Shown in pieces: positions 18,201 through 26,286 of a stretch of 64,000 nt of DNA (positions are counted from its first letter, which is position 1; each line of letters opens with the position of its first letter). Source of the stretch: Verrucomicrobiales bacterium (GTDB lineage: Bacteria > Verrucomicrobiota > Verrucomicrobiia > Limisphaerales > CANJXF01); contig CANJXF010000006.1 of the NCBI GenBank assembly GCA_947478865.1, forward strand, positions 1 to 64,000, given 5' to 3'. A program made the translations under genes and the position numbers. A model generated the notes under the pieces. It worked only from the letters and a program-made list of their open reading frames with translations. It ran no database searches and was not told the origin of the DNA.

Positions 18201-19033
18201 GAAGCTTTTATGTTCTCGAGGCTGAAATTAGTGTTGAGGAAAACCACTTGAACCAGTTTGTTGGTTCCATCCTGGGCCTTGTTGGCAAACGCCTTGAATT
18301 TTGCGTTGAAGTTCTGCGGAACAGAAACGTTGAATTGGTTGGTCCCAGAGGTCGCGGAAGCCACCAAGTGAAACGGTGAAAGAACTCCGTTTGGCGGCGT
18401 CTTGCCAATCTGGGTATCGACGTTATTGGTTTGAATCCCAGCGCCCCAATAGGTATCAGACACATCGCTAGGATTTGAATAGAAGTTTGTGCCGAAAAGA
18501 AAACCGGCGCTGCTATTACCTGTGAAAGGATCACCGGCCGTGATCGAGGAACGCGATAGATTCACGTTTTGCCCCTTCAACCGCACCAATCCGGTTTGCC
18601 CCACTGCAATGGTGCCATTCCGGTTATCGATGTTCGTAGCAGCAACGAGAACAAATGACCCCTGCGAAGAATTGAAAAAACCTAAACCCCCGCCGTTAAG
18701 AAATCCGGAGCCAAAAAAGAAATTGAAATCAGATGCCGTTATATTCCCAGAGTTTACGAAATTCGCAGCTGGCCTGCGAAAATTCTCTGTTGTATTATCA
18801 AATCGAAAACCAACCGAGCCGAGCATCGTGCCGCGGTTCGTAAAATTCAGCGTGTTCTGAGTGTCGTAAGGAGTAGGCGTCGAAAGATCGAACGTTCCCA
18901 GGTTAAAGAAGGACGTGGCGTCAATCGGTATGGCGGAGGTAATGGAGCCCGGGTTAAAAAACAGTGGACTCGTCCCGGCATGCAAAGAAATGCAGGCGAA
19001 CAAGCTGATGGAAATTGCGGAAATGCGCTTCAT
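15206..19033 (-). CDS. Large secreted surface protein with InlB-like repeat
   Basis: 1275 aa. A signal peptide (MKRISAISISLFACISLHAG) leads a long Ser/Thr/Asn-rich, beta-strand-rich region reminiscent of right-handed beta-helix or hemagglutinin-type surface proteins (repeated short units such as NFTNRGTMLGS, NFVNSGNITAS, INNNGLILAT). Around residues 900-930 there is a bacterial InlB-type beta repeat (YSMTAKAGPGQMFEGWSGA). I see no PEP-CTERM, LPxTG or autotransporter barrel at the C-terminus. It is the last gene of a three-gene operon; its ATG lies only 9 bases after the preceding stop. A surface or adhesin role is inference only. Confidence 0.8.
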   Translation of the reverse strand: MKRISAISISLFACISLHAGTSPLFFNPGSITSAIPIDATSFFNLGTFDLSTPTPYDTQNTLNFTNRGTMLGSVGFRFDNTTENFRRPAANFVNSGNITASDFNFFFGSGFLNGGGLGFFNSSQGSFVLVAATNIDNRNGTIAVGQTGLVRLKGQNVNLSRSSITAGDPFTGNSSAGFLFGTNFYSNPSDVSDTYWGAGIQTNNVDTQIGKTPPNGVLSPFHLVASATSGTNQFNVSVPQNFNAKFKAFANKAQDGTNKLVQVVFLNTNFSLENIKASVTFSDRVRSQNPNVDTNPAKPVGRVAIVQFSAPSFDPVSGKIATNNVFFVDSLAQQTNSLLFTNFTATGARPSSYEIITSSNLVGNIGTNGNAVYAPSMLYDAASHQTNVVAGNYAGYSASIGPILSVPSGVNITNQAPRIEVQADTLDISLARIRSEGPVIITATNLIGQSPVAINAGLLSADLGSTSGSMVVSNIFPSNFQRLRGDLYAWSYTWQNTEVTGTETNLIKFHVLILDQSLAASLTPIVERLTLRSENLVIEDDLFVSNSVRIASENLTINSSLQLSGIPNLTLNNFVGVKNLTLGTNGLISVANNAFFGFDTENGYDSINNNGLILATAPQFKSGSFLNSGSIQANNGGSIIIQANDTVISNSVASAKVRASHDVYLTSQNLFVTNSVIAAGIDVFTITNTASNTVQEFTQDSLGQLVFDVSGSMSDGTTTIGSAIHNSWRVTDGFSLLSKPFSGDLYGTKIETVAPAASFAEIRHFWAGEDLGADGAGFLNNSVLGELDLTIRSDAALLRFSGTGSGNALYVNTLVITNPLAFSTNVLAKVIVIDPNFKIYYRNSSQSNLLSALFPGQVVQFSGEVPQGLGKKLVVIVNGLGVVQPNLDGKQLAVGSKYSMTAKAGPGQMFEGWSGAAVSPSSKLEFVMKPNNVIKANFGPNPFNSVSGVYNGLFSENLTNVQHQSSGLVTFKTTGKGLFTGKLFIGKGYPFHGRFNSTGTANNISVRRGKDTSLSLNLQLDMVNGTDQVQGVVSSSSWTASFVGDRARAIESFAQAGVYTMVIPGDTNATVGPKGNSFGTVKVGRNGDIRLKGTLADGTEINQNVNLSKNGQWPLYVPLYHGKGSILSWVTFTNRETSSFEGNLNWIKTPVPGRNYQGGFTNHSTVLGSSYLVPTNGVRVLDLTNGVVTLSSDNLSSAITNDVTLTDANLITVTSGTNLLKLNVSLPTGLVTGTFVHPETKATSPIKGVVLQQQNTAMGFFISDKQSGSMVLEGN

Positions 19034-19042
19034 ATTTTTTAA

Positions 19043-20389
19043 TTAGTGGCTTAGGACTTGCGCTTCAAGGTCGCGAATGCTCGAGCCTTGCGGATAGACA
19101 ATTGGGTCATTCGTGGTGCCATCGAACGAAGCCCACAGGAAGCCTTTAAATCCGGTATCCTCGATGAAAAAGCTAGTCGAATTACGGAAATAGGGTCCGA
19201 TTTTGTTGAACGTAATCACCTTCTGCGGGAGAATCGTTCCCGGACCGGCACTCACATTAACCGCATTTGTTGCAAAGCTGATCGATCTCGTTGAGCGATT
19301 AATGACAAACGGTATGGCGGCAGGATTAGGATCCGCCAGATCCGCCGCAGTAAATAGAATATCCGGGCTCGATACCAAACGCTTAACCGTCTGTTTCACG
19401 ACAGCAGAACCTGTAACGTATGGAAGAGAATAAGTCTGAACAAATGGCGTAAAGCTCGTTCCTAAGAGCGAGTCAAATTTAACCTTCTTAAAGGTGATTT
19501 TTTCGATCCCGCCTCTCAGCGCTGCAGTATTCGTGGCAGTAACGCTATTCGTGGTGAAGAAATCGACCGGCGTCCATGGACTCGATGATGTCTGCGGAAA
19601 GGTATTTGGAGGCAACACCTCGTTGTTATAGTTATTCTTGCGGTAGAGATAGCGAAGCCCTCCGAAATCATCCCGCGTGAGGCCAATAAAATAACCACCA
19701 ATGTTTTGTCCAAACGATGCAACCGCGTTGAAATACACATCTGTTGGATCAACCAAGGTTTCTACTGCATCGCCTCGATCGATAGCAGGACAACCATCAA
19801 AAATCTGATAAGTATACAGAACGCCGTTCACGTAATGGCTTGGCTCATAAGTGAACGGGTCGAAATTCCGAACGATAACGGTGTAATTAAAGGTGCAAGC
19901 CGGTGCCCCAGAGGGTGCTCCCCGCGATCGCAGGTCAAACACATGTTCTTCGCCGCACAACCCCATCTGCTCCATCATAAAGCCAAGGACTTCAGATTTC
20001 AGATCAAGAAGATTTAGCGCTATTGCCGATTCAACGCTCCGTTGCGCATCATCTGTCAAAAATTCGCTAAGGTCTTTACTGGCCTTGGACGCGGCCGGGA
20101 GTTTGTTCAAAATCGCGAATGCCTGGTCTACCGCCCGAACACCGTTTGACCCGAAATAGTCGAGGAACGATGACTCGAATCCATAAGTAATTACGGGAGT
20201 GTTAATTCGGTATTCTTCCCCGATATTTCGAGACCCGCCCAATTGCGCCCGTGTGGAGCTGACGATTCTAAAGGAAACAGAAGGCTGCTGCCAGGCTTCG
20301 TAATCGCCAAGCAGGGAAAAGGCTGATGCACGTTGAGCTCCCGCTGCCAGCAGAATCAAACAGCAAACTTTGGTGATGTGTCGCAACAT
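19043..20389 (-). CDS. Secreted protein of unknown function, 448 aa
   Basis: A signal peptide (MLRHITKVCCLILLAAGAQR then ASAF) precedes a soluble exported protein. No family is recognised. The middle contains a GLTRDDFGGLRYLYRKNNYN segment, reminiscent of the region following metalloprotease zinc sites, but no HExxH is present. It sits between the propeller-like gene (gap 18 bases) and the 1275-aa surface protein (gap 9 bases), which points to one transcript and a shared function. The set may be lineage-specific. Confidence 0.7.
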   Translation of the reverse strand: MLRHITKVCCLILLAAGAQRASAFSLLGDYEAWQQPSVSFRIVSSTRAQLGGSRNIGEEYRINTPVITYGFESSFLDYFGSNGVRAVDQAFAILNKLPAASKASKDLSEFLTDDAQRSVESAIALNLLDLKSEVLGFMMEQMGLCGEEHVFDLRSRGAPSGAPACTFNYTVIVRNFDPFTYEPSHYVNGVLYTYQIFDGCPAIDRGDAVETLVDPTDVYFNAVASFGQNIGGYFIGLTRDDFGGLRYLYRKNNYNNEVLPPNTFPQTSSSPWTPVDFFTTNSVTATNTAALRGGIEKITFKKVKFDSLLGTSFTPFVQTYSLPYVTGSAVVKQTVKRLVSSPDILFTAADLADPNPAAIPFVINRSTRSISFATNAVNVSAGPGTILPQKVITFNKIGPYFRNSTSFFIEDTGFKGFLWASFDGTTNDPIVYPQGSSIRDLEAQVLSH

Positions 20390-20407
20390 AGGATTCAGAT
20401 TAAAAAA

Positions 20408-21649
20408 TTATGGCTGCTGGTTTAAATTAAATTTACGACCAAAGAGGTCAAACCCGTAGACTGCCACGAAACTCGACCAACTCACGAAAATGCGTCCCGG
20501 ACCGCCTGAGGCGATTGCAGGCAGAATTTGCCGGCTCACCGTTGTGTTGTTCACTTGAAATTCATCGCCAGAAGGCTGAGTGCCGCCTTGAATGACGCGA
20601 CCATAAACTCCTTCGCGTGATCCGTCCTGACCAAGGCTGGTCCAGACCACCGCGCAGTCATTTCCAACGGCGCTAATTTTGGGCCGATATTGATCACCGA
20701 AGGTGGTCGTATTGACTTTATAGTCACCACCGACAGCAACACCATCCGCTGCAAAGGAACGCCCCACAACATCCCAACTGTTCGAGCTGCTCAAAGCATC
20801 TTTCTCGCTCCACACCACCGTAAAACCTCCGCTGGCAAGGGCGGCGACCGAGGGATTCGCACAAAGGTTATTGCCGGAGTTCAATAGAATCTCATCAGAG
20901 AGAGGAGCTCCCGATTCACTGAACAAACGGCCGTAGATGTCCACGCTTGCGAAGAATCGCTCTTGCTCAGAAACCCAAACAAGAATCACATTCCCATTCG
21001 TTAATGTCGCCAAAGCCGGATTCCGCTGATTGTAGCTCGTGGCTTGATTAACTAAAAATTCAGCGCCCACCGGAGCACCGGTCGCGGAGAGTCGGCGGGC
21101 ATAGATCCCAAACATACTGCCGTCCTGCTTCAAACTCTGCCAGGCAACCAAGGCGCCTCCCCCATTGAGAGCGGAAACAACCGGATGACTTTGCTGGTCT
21201 TTAATGAATGAATTAACGCGAACGTCTCCTGTTGCAAACGTCCCGTCCGCTTTCAATAAGCGAGCGTAAATGTCAGCATTACCCAATCCATATCCCTGCC
21301 AGACAAAAAGCGCATCACCAGTGTTCAGTAAACTTACTTGCGGATTCCGCTGATCACCCTTGGCGATCTTGTTGACTTTGATCACCGCAATCTTGTTCAA
21401 ATTAGAATCCAATCGAGCAGCGCTAATTTCGGTGCCGGATTTCACGGATCCACTTTCTTCCCAGACCACGAATCCACCACTCTGATTGAGGGAAATACTC
21501 GAACCAACCTGATCACCTGGCAATGACCCGGGAATCAAGAGCTCGCTTCCTTGCGGAGCGACCACAGTTTCCCCCATTAAAAAGACCGGGAGAGCCATAA
21601 GCATGGCGGGCACGAGCAGCCGTTTGCAGACACACAGCGGTAATGACAT
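20408..21649 (-). CDS. Secreted seven-repeat, probably beta-propeller protein
   Basis: 413 aa from ATG 21649 (MSLPLCVCKRLLVPAMLMAL, a signal peptide); a longer start at 21709 adds 20 residues. Seven repeats of 50-60 residues follow, each with a W-containing strand: VVWEES, FVWQGY, VAWQSL, LVWVSE, VVWSEK, VVWTSL, VSWSSF. The consensus is roughly DGxxxGIYGRxL-G-xxxFxVNxxT-xQxxPxVA-LxxGGxVVxW. Seven such units fit a seven-bladed propeller. It is first in the operon with the two secreted proteins downstream. Function unknown; binding or scaffolding at the cell surface is plausible. Confidence 0.75.
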   Translation of the reverse strand: MSLPLCVCKRLLVPAMLMALPVFLMGETVVAPQGSELLIPGSLPGDQVGSSISLNQSGGFVVWEESGSVKSGTEISAARLDSNLNKIAVIKVNKIAKGDQRNPQVSLLNTGDALFVWQGYGLGNADIYARLLKADGTFATGDVRVNSFIKDQQSHPVVSALNGGGALVAWQSLKQDGSMFGIYARRLSATGAPVGAEFLVNQATSYNQRNPALATLTNGNVILVWVSEQERFFASVDIYGRLFSESGAPLSDEILLNSGNNLCANPSVAALASGGFTVVWSEKDALSSSNSWDVVGRSFAADGVAVGGDYKVNTTTFGDQYRPKISAVGNDCAVVWTSLGQDGSREGVYGRVIQGGTQPSGDEFQVNNTTVSRQILPAIASGGPGRIFVSWSSFVAVYGFDLFGRKFNLNQQP

Positions 21650-21662
21650 AATGATGTTTAAA

Positions 21663-21691
21663 CTATTAACAAGAGCACAATTTTTTGTCCA
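21663..21691 (-). promoter_or_regulatory. Candidate promoter of the secreted-protein operon
   Basis: Minus strand: TGGACA (21691-21686), 17-base spacer, TAATAG (21668-21663), then 13 bases to the ATG at 21649. Good match to a housekeeping promoter, and it supports the shorter start of the first gene. Confidence 0.45.
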
Positions 21692-21771
21692 CGCTTTCTT
21701 CTCGGCCATTTTCCGTTTTCCGAAGAGTTCTTCAGCGTGAAACGAACTTTTCTTTATAAAAACATTTTTCT

Positions 21772-22683
21772 TTAATCGCCAAACAAGTTGGATTGCCTGA
21801 CCTGCGCCCTTTCCAAGTCGTGCAGCAATGTCTTAAACCCCCAACCCGTGAACAATCGCCGCAACTCTTCATTCGCGGCGGGCCGGGCGGAAAATTTTTC
21901 CAATTCAAATTCAAACGGCAAATCATCCCGCAACCGGATCAACCTTTGGTTGCGCAAAACCAAATCTCTAGCCGCCTCGAGATTGTTCCGCACCCGATCC
22001 GATTTAACTTCATCCAGACGCTGATAAATCCCTTCCAGCGAACCAAACTGTTTCAGCAGATCCGTGGCGGTCTTCGGTCCCACCCCGGTCACCCCTGGGA
22101 TGTTATCCGCGCTGTCTCCAACCAGACTGAGCCAATCCACGATCTGCTCGGGCTCGACACCAGTCTTGGCCCTGACCTGGGCGGCAGTCCAGAGCGATTC
22201 AGTTTTATCGTTCGGGTTGAACAACGACACCCCGGGCGATACCAACTGCATGAAATCTTTATCCGCACTCGCAACCACGACCGGGACTCCTGCATCAACC
22301 GACCGCTTTGCGGCTGTGGCAATCAAATCGTCTGCCTCAACGCCTTCTTCGCACCACGACGTGATACTGGCAGCACGCAGGTATTCGATAATCTCATCCA
22401 GCTGCTGCTCCAGCCCGGATGGCATTTCAGGCCTCTGCGCCTTGTATTCCGGGAGCAAGGTCATCCGCTCCTCGGCCAGTCCTCCATCCCAAACAATCAT
22501 GAGATGAGAGGGCTGGAGTTGCGCTTGCATCTTCGCCAGCATCTTGATGAATCCGTAAATCGCATTGGTCGCTTTGCCGCTGGGCGAATTCAACTGGCGG
22601 ATGGCGTAGAATGCGCGGTAAGCGTAGGCGTGTCCATCGACCAAAAGAAATCTGGGTTGCGGACTTGCACCTGTTGGTACCAT
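21772..22683 (-). CDS. 5'-3' exonuclease / flap endonuclease (Pol I N-domain-like)
   Basis: 303 aa. Acidic metal-binding motifs of the FEN/PolI 5'-nuclease family occur in order: VDGHAYAYRAF, IVWDGG, EGVEADDLIATAA, SADKDFMQLV and GDSADNIPGVTGVGPKTATDL, the last being the helix-hairpin-helix DNA-binding segment. No polymerase domain follows, so it is a free-standing nuclease like ExoIX/Xni. It would remove RNA primers or flaps during replication and repair. The gene is monocistronic-looking: the upstream pilus operon ends at a hairpin 31 bases before its ATG. Confidence 0.92.
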   Translation of the reverse strand: MVPTGASPQPRFLLVDGHAYAYRAFYAIRQLNSPSGKATNAIYGFIKMLAKMQAQLQPSHLMIVWDGGLAEERMTLLPEYKAQRPEMPSGLEQQLDEIIEYLRAASITSWCEEGVEADDLIATAAKRSVDAGVPVVVASADKDFMQLVSPGVSLFNPNDKTESLWTAAQVRAKTGVEPEQIVDWLSLVGDSADNIPGVTGVGPKTATDLLKQFGSLEGIYQRLDEVKSDRVRNNLEAARDLVLRNQRLIRLRDDLPFEFELEKFSARPAANEELRRLFTGWGFKTLLHDLERAQVRQSNLFGD

Positions 22684-22713
22684 TTAGATTGAGTCACGAT
22701 GCAATGATAAAGT

Positions 22714-22741
22714 GGAACCCTGCTTGATTAAGCAGGGTTCC
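22714..22741 (-). terminator. Strong hairpin terminator of the pilus/secretin operon
   Basis: GGAACCCTGCTT (22714-22725) and AAGCAGGGTTCC (22730-22741) form a perfect 12-bp stem with a GATT loop. It lies 7 bases past the secretin stop on the minus strand and is followed by ACTTTATC, a weak T-rich tail. Confidence 0.75.
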
Positions 22742-22748
22742 AAATAGA

Positions 22749-25496
22749 TCATTTCGGAACAATCGTTGTCGCGGGCTGTGTCGGAACCGACACACGCGAG
22801 AAGGGCATTTCCTCATCGGTATGAACCCGATTACCCGCTGGATCAATAATCGTCGGGGTAACAAAGATCATCAGGTTTCTTTTGACAGACGAAGAAGATT
22901 CGCTCCGGAAGAAACGTCCGAAGAAGGGCAAGTCGCCCAACATTGGAATTTTTTCTTTCAGCTTGGTGACATTATCACTGATCAAGCCGCCGAGCATGAC
23001 GGTTTGGCCATCCCAGACATTGCAACTGGTCGTGACCTGGCGCATACGCATATGCGGAAGGGGCAACTGCGCGCTCAAAGGAAGACCAACGTTCGCGCCA
23101 CCGACCGACTGGGCCTGCGGAACGAAGTCACCGGGATCATCATAGCCGAGGAATTCGGTGATAGTCGGAATGATGGTCATTTGGATGGAATAGCCGTCCG
23201 ATGAAACTGACGGAAGAACGTCCAAGACCGGACCGAAAGGAAGAATCTGCGTGGTGTATTCAATCTGCGAACCGATAACGCCAGGAGAACTATTGGCGCC
23301 CGTCGTATCGGATGTTCCACCACTGCCATTCTGAGATAGATCAACTCCAGTCACGATCGTTTGCACATCGATAACGGAGATTTGGGTTTGGCGACCACTG
23401 AGCGTGGTGACTTTTGGAGCCGCTAGCAGATCACTGCCGTTGCGCGATTCCAGAGCGCGAATCACAACGCGGAATTGCGGATCGGTCAGAATACCAGTGA
23501 TCGTTCCGAGCGCAGGAATTGTTCCATTGCCGGTCAATCCTGATGTTAAGAGGGTGTCCGTTGCTGAGGGCGCAATGCCGCCAACAAAGGGAGTAAACGG
23601 ATCGCCGGTTGGGATCGCCGGCCCTGGGAAGAATCCACTTGGATTAGCCGAACTAGGTTTCCCCTGAAAGGAGGGAGCCGTGCCCGCTTGCATTCCAACT
23701 TTGCCCCCGCCCAAGGTTGTGTTTCCTAAATACCAATCAAAACCGAGCGCCTTGCTGTCGCCTTGGCTGATTTCAGCAAATTTCGCCTCAATGGTCACCT
23801 GTGGCGGATCCGCATTCAATGTTTCGATTGCACTCTGGATGATTTCGAGATCCTGAAGGGATGCTCTCACCATCAAGAGGCCGGTTCGATCATTGAAGAA
23901 AACCGACTTGCCATTCGGAATTCCAACTGGACCAAAATCAACCCCTGCTGCTGTGAAATACTCGCGAACCAATAGATTAACATTAGACAGAGCGTTCGTC
24001 CTGGTAACGTTGTTCAAGCCAGACCCACCGCCTTGACCACCACCCTGTCCGCCTTGACCGCCGCCCTGACCACCTGACAATCCAGCCACATTAACGCGGG
24101 GAATCGAAAAACCAGTGTCGCCACCTTGACCGCCCTGGCCACCTTGACCGCCGCCCTGACCACCTTGACCACCACCGCCGCCGCCACCTTGACCACCACC
24201 GCCGCCGCCGCTGCCACCGGTTGAAATGCTAAGGCTTAGAGCACCGACACTTTCCAATCCTTGTTGGAAGGTATTTGGATTGACCTTAAAGGTCCGCACA
24301 TACAACGCGACGGCTTCCGGAGCTTTTGGCGAAAAAATAATCGCGTAGTCTTGAATTTCATACTGAATCGCCTGATCGGAAACTTGAACGATGGCATCCA
24401 GCACATCCGCCAGGCGAACATTGTTCAAGGCCGGGTTCAAATGAACCGTAACTGAGTTGAGGTCAACCGCCGGGGCTGCAGCTGGGGCAAATACAGCTGC
24501 ATTAGGATCTGCTGGATTCACGACCGGTGCCGCTGCCGGAGCGTTCACATGGGGATTAAAAAGGAAATTGATACCAACCTGATCTGGGTCGCGACGCTTG
24601 GATTCATCGCGCAACGATTTTAAAACTTCGCCCAGCGGCAGGCCTTCAAACACAACCTCAGGCAGGCGAATTCGATCCAATTTTGATTTGATGAGCTGCC
24701 GACCTTTGCTGGTATAAACCAAATTGGTCCGGGCTGCCGGATTCGGAACTTGGAGGGAATCACGCTTGACCGGGGGAACCCACGCATCCTGGACCGTGAC
24801 GAGAGCCTGCTTGGCATTCTGCTCGCGTTTATCTGCGCTGATCTTGTAGTTGGATTCTTTTATCAAACTCAAATAGTAGTTGGCCCCTCTATTGTCAGGA
24901 TCTTTTTGCAAAGCCAAACGCAATTTAACAGCAGCCTCGTCATATTTGCCCATCTCCCAAAGAAGCTTTCCGTCTTGAACTAAAGTTGCCGCGGCAATCT
25001 TTTCATTTTTAATGTCGGGGACTGTGGCTAGAACCTCGGCACTGGGAACGGTTCCGCGCTTGGCCAAAATCATCTTGTCATTCTCGCTTTTAAAGCTGAG
25101 CAACGCCTCATTTCTTGGATCGGCTTTCAGCGCGCTGGCGACTTGCTCGCCGGCTTCCGTCAAATTGCCACGGCGCTGCGCATCCCGAGCCAGCTGCAAG
25201 CGGACATCAACCAATCCGGCTAATGCTTGTCGCTTCTCGGTTTCAACGGCGGGCGAACCAGGTCCCACCTTCCCGAAAAGAGAAACCGCTTCCTGATAAA
25301 ACTTCCCGGCGTCGGCAAGAAATCCTTTGCGCTGGGCGTCTTGCGCGGCGAGTAATTTCTTGTGAAGAATAATGACCGCTTCCTGGCGCCGGACGGCTTC
25401 TTCTTCTGCAAGTTGGGTGGGATTGGTTTGCGCACGCACGGAGAATGGGGCGACTAATAACACCAAGCCGAGTGTAAGTTTAACTGCTTTGATCAT
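22749..25496 (-). CDS. Type II/IV secretion secretin with TPR and Gly/Gln-rich linker
   Basis: 915 aa outer-membrane secretin. Order: signal peptide (1-22), TPR-like helices (about 30-230), N-type domains (about 270-420), a Gly/Gln-rich low-complexity linker (about 425-505), an N1-like domain (LLVREYFTAAGVDF), and the C-terminal secretin core with QILPFGPVLDVLPSV and the family signature VWDGQTVMLGGLI...PMLGDLPFFGRFF. It would form the outer-membrane gate for a pilus or secretion machine. The operon and order match the Akkermansia Amuc_1098-type locus. The Gly-rich insert is unusual for secretins. Confidence 0.9.
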   Translation of the reverse strand: MIKAVKLTLGLVLLVAPFSVRAQTNPTQLAEEEAVRRQEAVIILHKKLLAAQDAQRKGFLADAGKFYQEAVSLFGKVGPGSPAVETEKRQALAGLVDVRLQLARDAQRRGNLTEAGEQVASALKADPRNEALLSFKSENDKMILAKRGTVPSAEVLATVPDIKNEKIAAATLVQDGKLLWEMGKYDEAAVKLRLALQKDPDNRGANYYLSLIKESNYKISADKREQNAKQALVTVQDAWVPPVKRDSLQVPNPAARTNLVYTSKGRQLIKSKLDRIRLPEVVFEGLPLGEVLKSLRDESKRRDPDQVGINFLFNPHVNAPAAAPVVNPADPNAAVFAPAAAPAVDLNSVTVHLNPALNNVRLADVLDAIVQVSDQAIQYEIQDYAIIFSPKAPEAVALYVRTFKVNPNTFQQGLESVGALSLSISTGGSGGGGGGQGGGGGGGQGGQGGGQGGQGGQGGDTGFSIPRVNVAGLSGGQGGGQGGQGGGQGGGSGLNNVTRTNALSNVNLLVREYFTAAGVDFGPVGIPNGKSVFFNDRTGLLMVRASLQDLEIIQSAIETLNADPPQVTIEAKFAEISQGDSKALGFDWYLGNTTLGGGKVGMQAGTAPSFQGKPSSANPSGFFPGPAIPTGDPFTPFVGGIAPSATDTLLTSGLTGNGTIPALGTITGILTDPQFRVVIRALESRNGSDLLAAPKVTTLSGRQTQISVIDVQTIVTGVDLSQNGSGGTSDTTGANSSPGVIGSQIEYTTQILPFGPVLDVLPSVSSDGYSIQMTIIPTITEFLGYDDPGDFVPQAQSVGGANVGLPLSAQLPLPHMRMRQVTTSCNVWDGQTVMLGGLISDNVTKLKEKIPMLGDLPFFGRFFRSESSSSVKRNLMIFVTPTIIDPAGNRVHTDEEMPFSRVSVPTQPATTIVPK
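24019..24223 (-). repeat. Low-complexity tandem codons for (GGQ)n in the secretin
   Basis: Short GC-rich units of CCGCCTTGACCA type (plus strand) repeat many times, coding for GGQGG arrays. A non-repetitive interruption at about 24085-24120 encodes DTGFSIPRVNV. Such tracts are prone to slippage, so the copy number may vary between strains. Confidence 0.8.
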
Positions 25497-25531
25497 GGTT
25501 TTTTTTGGCTGTTTTGAGATTGATATCAGGC

Positions 25532-26284
25532 TTACTTAGCGCCCTTCAACAAAATTGTTGTTCGTTTGTCAGTCGAGATGGCCGAGACTCTAACGTCCCT
25601 TTCGTTGATGGCAATAATTTTGTATGATTCGCCACCAAATGTGATGATGCTGTTGACCTGTTGGTTTGGAAAATTCTTATTATCCGGCTCGTAACGAAGG
25701 TCGGCCGAGTAGGCTTCAACCTTTTGAAACGGCTTGCCTTTGGAGATTGAAACCGCCTGCTGATTTTCCGTCAGCTCCAATACAAGTTCATCAGGATCTT
25801 CAGCCGGTCCTTTGACTTCTGTGATTTTGAACAAGTCTTTTTTCTCGTTTAGCTTGGCGTAGACCGAAGGCTTCTTCACGGATTTGCTTTTCACGCCAAT
25901 CCAATATCCTGCGCCGCTGGCTCGTTCGTAATTTAGCTCCATGAAAAGCGGTTGAATCTTTGTCGCGGTTAGAGCATCGACCCCTTCTTTGACAATCTTC
26001 AGAAACGATCCATCGCTCTTAACCTTCCATGAAACCGGGTTAAAAAGATTGTGCACCCCGTAAAGCTCGATAGAGGGCGGATTCTGCAACCGCTGAAGCG
26101 TGGCCTGATTGGTGGTCAGGTCCAATGGCTTTAACTCCTTTGGCTTTGTAAGAGTAATGATGTATTGCTGAGATCTTTCCTTTTCGGCGTTGATTTTGAT
26201 TTGAAACCACGCCGCTGTGACTGCCAGGCAAAGCAAGACAAAGCTCAGCAGGATCTTTTCGTAATGTTTTTTCAGAAACTCCAT
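25532..26284 (-). CDS. Pilus-locus membrane protein (Amuc_1099-like)
   Basis: 250 aa with one N-terminal membrane anchor (ILLSFVLLCLAVTAAWFQI) and a periplasmic remainder. It lies between the PilO-like gene (gap 2 bases) and the secretin (gap 35 bases). Position corresponds to Amuc_1099 of the Akkermansia pilus locus, and by analogy to PilP/GspC, which link inner-membrane complex and secretin. The last 60 residues (IITFGGESYKIIAINERDVRVSA) look like a small beta domain such as those found in PilP. Function is inferred from position. Confidence 0.7.
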   Translation of the reverse strand: MEFLKKHYEKILLSFVLLCLAVTAAWFQIKINAEKERSQQYIITLTKPKELKPLDLTTNQATLQRLQNPPSIELYGVHNLFNPVSWKVKSDGSFLKIVKEGVDALTATKIQPLFMELNYERASGAGYWIGVKSKSVKKPSVYAKLNEKKDLFKITEVKGPAEDPDELVLELTENQQAVSISKGKPFQKVEAYSADLRYEPDNKNFPNQQVNSIITFGGESYKIIAINERDVRVSAISTDKRTTILLKGAK

Positions 26285-26286
26285 GA

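Noticed and set aside
19043..20389. 448-aa secreted protein as a matrixin-type metalloprotease
   Set aside because: The LTRDDFGGLRYLY segment is suggestive, but no HExxHxxGxxH zinc site is present.
24019..24223. CRISPR-like or direct repeat array
   Set aside because: The repeats are short codon-scale units in the GGQ linker of the secretin, with no spacers.
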